Source: Cymbomonas tetramitiformis (taxonomy: Eukaryota; Chlorophyta; Pyramimonadophyceae; Pyramimonadales; Pyramimonadaceae). Taken from it: a DNA stretch of 41,830 nt. Under the pieces are notes generated by a model. That model saw nothing but the letters and a program-made list of their open reading frames with translations, was not told the DNA's origin and ran no database searches. The position numbers and the translations under genes are program-made. Every line of letters begins with the position of its first letter. The first letter of the stretch is position 1. Location of the stretch: NCBI GenBank assembly GCA_001247695.2, contig LGRX02010069.1:1-41830 (forward strand), written 5' to 3'. Positions 40,701-41,830 of the stretch are shown piece after piece.

Positions 40701-41627
40701 GCGATTAGCACACACAAATACCAAGCGTCTGGCAAACACGACGACCAAGCGAGGCTCGGACGGCCAACCAAATCGGTTTACCAAGCGTCTCCCGGGCGGA
40801 GGCAGAGGGAAGGACCGAGCCGCAAGTTGCCAGGAGCTCAAATACTCAACACTAACTTTGCGTGACAGACAGGCCTTCCCTTGCGTACAACTGCGCTAAG
40901 CGACCACTCCAGCAGGTTTCCCATGCAAGACGAATTCTTTGAGCTACGATTTCGACATCTCCCCTCCGGGCAGCAAGCAGTGGAAGCACTCATGGCTGCA
41001 GTAGGGCTCTCACTCTGCGCCTTCATCTCCTCGTAGATGGCCAGTGCAATCTCCCATTCACCAGCCTGCACGCCCCGGGCATGCACCACTTTAGACACGG
41101 AGCAGCCCACACCCCGGGCATGCGCCACCTTATGTGTTAAAGTAAAAAGGCAGACTGCACTACACTACAGCTAAAATAATAGGGAACAGAGGCCGCACAA
41201 CTGTTCACGTGCAGTGAAAAGGGAGCGACATCTGCCTGGACGTCACGCCGCCTCAGGGGGACAATACCTTCCCCAGAGCTGCGAGGAGAGCGCTGTATGT
41301 GAACTGGTCGGGAGCGATTCCTGCCTCGCCCATCTTCTTGAACACCTGAAGGGCCTTCTGCAGGTTGCCCGCTTTGGTGTGGCCGCCGATGAGCGTCGTG
41401 TATGTGAACTTGTCCAAGGGGACACGCAGTGACCGCATCTCTGTTAATAAGCTGGACACTGCATCCCACTTCCCCTCCTGTTGTGCACCACCCCAGCACA
41501 CATACACCGTCATGCCCTCATCCCGTGCACCAACTTGACGCTCGAGGCCAAACTCTGCTACAGCGTCCATCACCGTGGAGTCGGAGCCCGGATGCGCGAG
41601 CTTCCCTTGTGCAGCACGAGCCCCACC
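37766..41627 (-). CDS. Pentatricopeptide repeat (PPR) protein, eight exons, 5' end beyond or near the window edge
   Basis: Exons on the minus strand, from 5' to 3': 41627-41268, 41065-41014, 40628-40472, 40124-39966, 39572-39497, 38876-38792, 38291-38182 and 37828-37766. Phases chain without a break, giving 353 codons plus TGA. Splicing yields six exact 35-residue P-type PPRs in register (DKFTYTTLIGG, DQFTYSALLAA, NMITYSAALSA, DGVTYTTLMSV, NLFAFSTLISA, NLITYTALMTA), a partial seventh (DEIAYSVFLRA) and a degenerate one before them. Four of the junctions fall inside repeats, which strongly supports those exons. The 38876-38792 exon needs a GC donor. The last two exons (no PPR, ending LDHMEEMLRGNN) fit by phase only. 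PPR proteins bind organelle RNA. I see no start or transit peptide, so the gene continues upstream. Confidence 0.8.
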
Positions 41628-41753
41628 CTAGTGGAAGGCAGAGCAGCAAGAGAACAGCCCACGGGTTTCGATGAGCCAGGCAGCAAGAAAAACTAAGACG
41701 CGGATGGATCGGCAGGCGCAGGACACTTGTGGTCCCCAAGATATAAACCAGCA

Positions 41754-41830
41754 GTGTGTCTGTTCCCTCCCTTCAAGGCTTGCCGGGGGGGTATAGCTGT
41801 TCCTCGGTGTGTTTGTTCCCTCCCTTCAAG
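41754..41830 (+). repeat. Direct repeat of 24 bp, 53 bp apart, at the right edge
   Basis: GTGTGTYTGTTCCCTCCCTTCAAG at 41754-41777 and 41807-41830, one mismatch. The second copy touches the window end, so a longer tandem array may continue. 41628-41753 contains the pyrimidine tract and TAG acceptor of the first PPR exon and nothing else recognisable. Confidence 0.75.

Overview
The window reads as nuclear DNA of a green alga or a close relative. The evidence is spliced genes with GT-AG introns, a pentatricopeptide repeat (PPR) gene cut into short exons, TGTAA poly(A) signals behind several coding regions, and very dense transposable elements of eukaryotic type. I cannot name the species. Some start positions are not ATG, because reading frames were traced through splice acceptors or across ORF overlaps.

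Layout. 1-300: 3' end of an unrecognised gene. 1428-8182: a Pro/Gln-rich coiled-coil gene split by a 6.1-kb hAT-like DNA transposon. The transposon has a two-exon transposase, and its intron carries seven tandem units at exactly 200 bp. 8184-9610: non-coding duplications. 10122-11099: a 978-bp mariner-type non-autonomous element, followed by a mariner transposase relic truncated before its second catalytic Asp. 12968-13612: a TPR-like gene, then a purine/pyrimidine microsatellite. 14103-15180: a Helitron Rep fragment fused to a relic of a retrotransposon related to the big one. 15181-33258: a composite satellite and minisatellite field interrupted by a 15.5-kb retrotransposon (15567-31089). 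33283-33453: one exon of a CBS-domain protein. 33454-37765: AT-rich, gene-poor DNA with old duplications. 37766-41627 (minus strand): an eight-exon PPR gene running off the right side.

The retrotransposon is the most unusual object. It encodes Gag-protease, a 914-aa extra ORF, and a 2347-aa Pol in three successive reading frames. Pol carries an N-terminal hydrophobic region, reverse transcriptase, RNase H, a DNMT3-like C5-cytosine methyltransferase, a Ty3/gypsy-type HHCC-DDE integrase, a PHD finger and a second Rossmann methyltransferase-like domain with DPWAGTG and TSPWF motifs. Its terminal repeats are arranged A1-internal-B1-A2-B2, which is the split direct repeat layout of tyrosine-recombinase retrotransposons, yet it encodes a DDE integrase and is flanked by a 4-bp TAAT target duplication. 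The A copies differ at 3 of 384 positions and the B copies at 3 substitutions plus one indel in about 224. The ORFs are uninterrupted, so the insertion looks recent.

Inferred working: Gag-Pro and Pol make the particle and integrate the cDNA. The PHD finger could read chromatin at target sites. The cytosine methyltransferase and the second methyltransferase could mark new cDNA or the target locus. Capture of C5 methyltransferases by retrotransposons is, as I recall, published for dinoflagellates and charophytes (de Mendoza et al. 2018). The combination with a PHD finger, a second methyltransferase and split repeats is what I would examine first.
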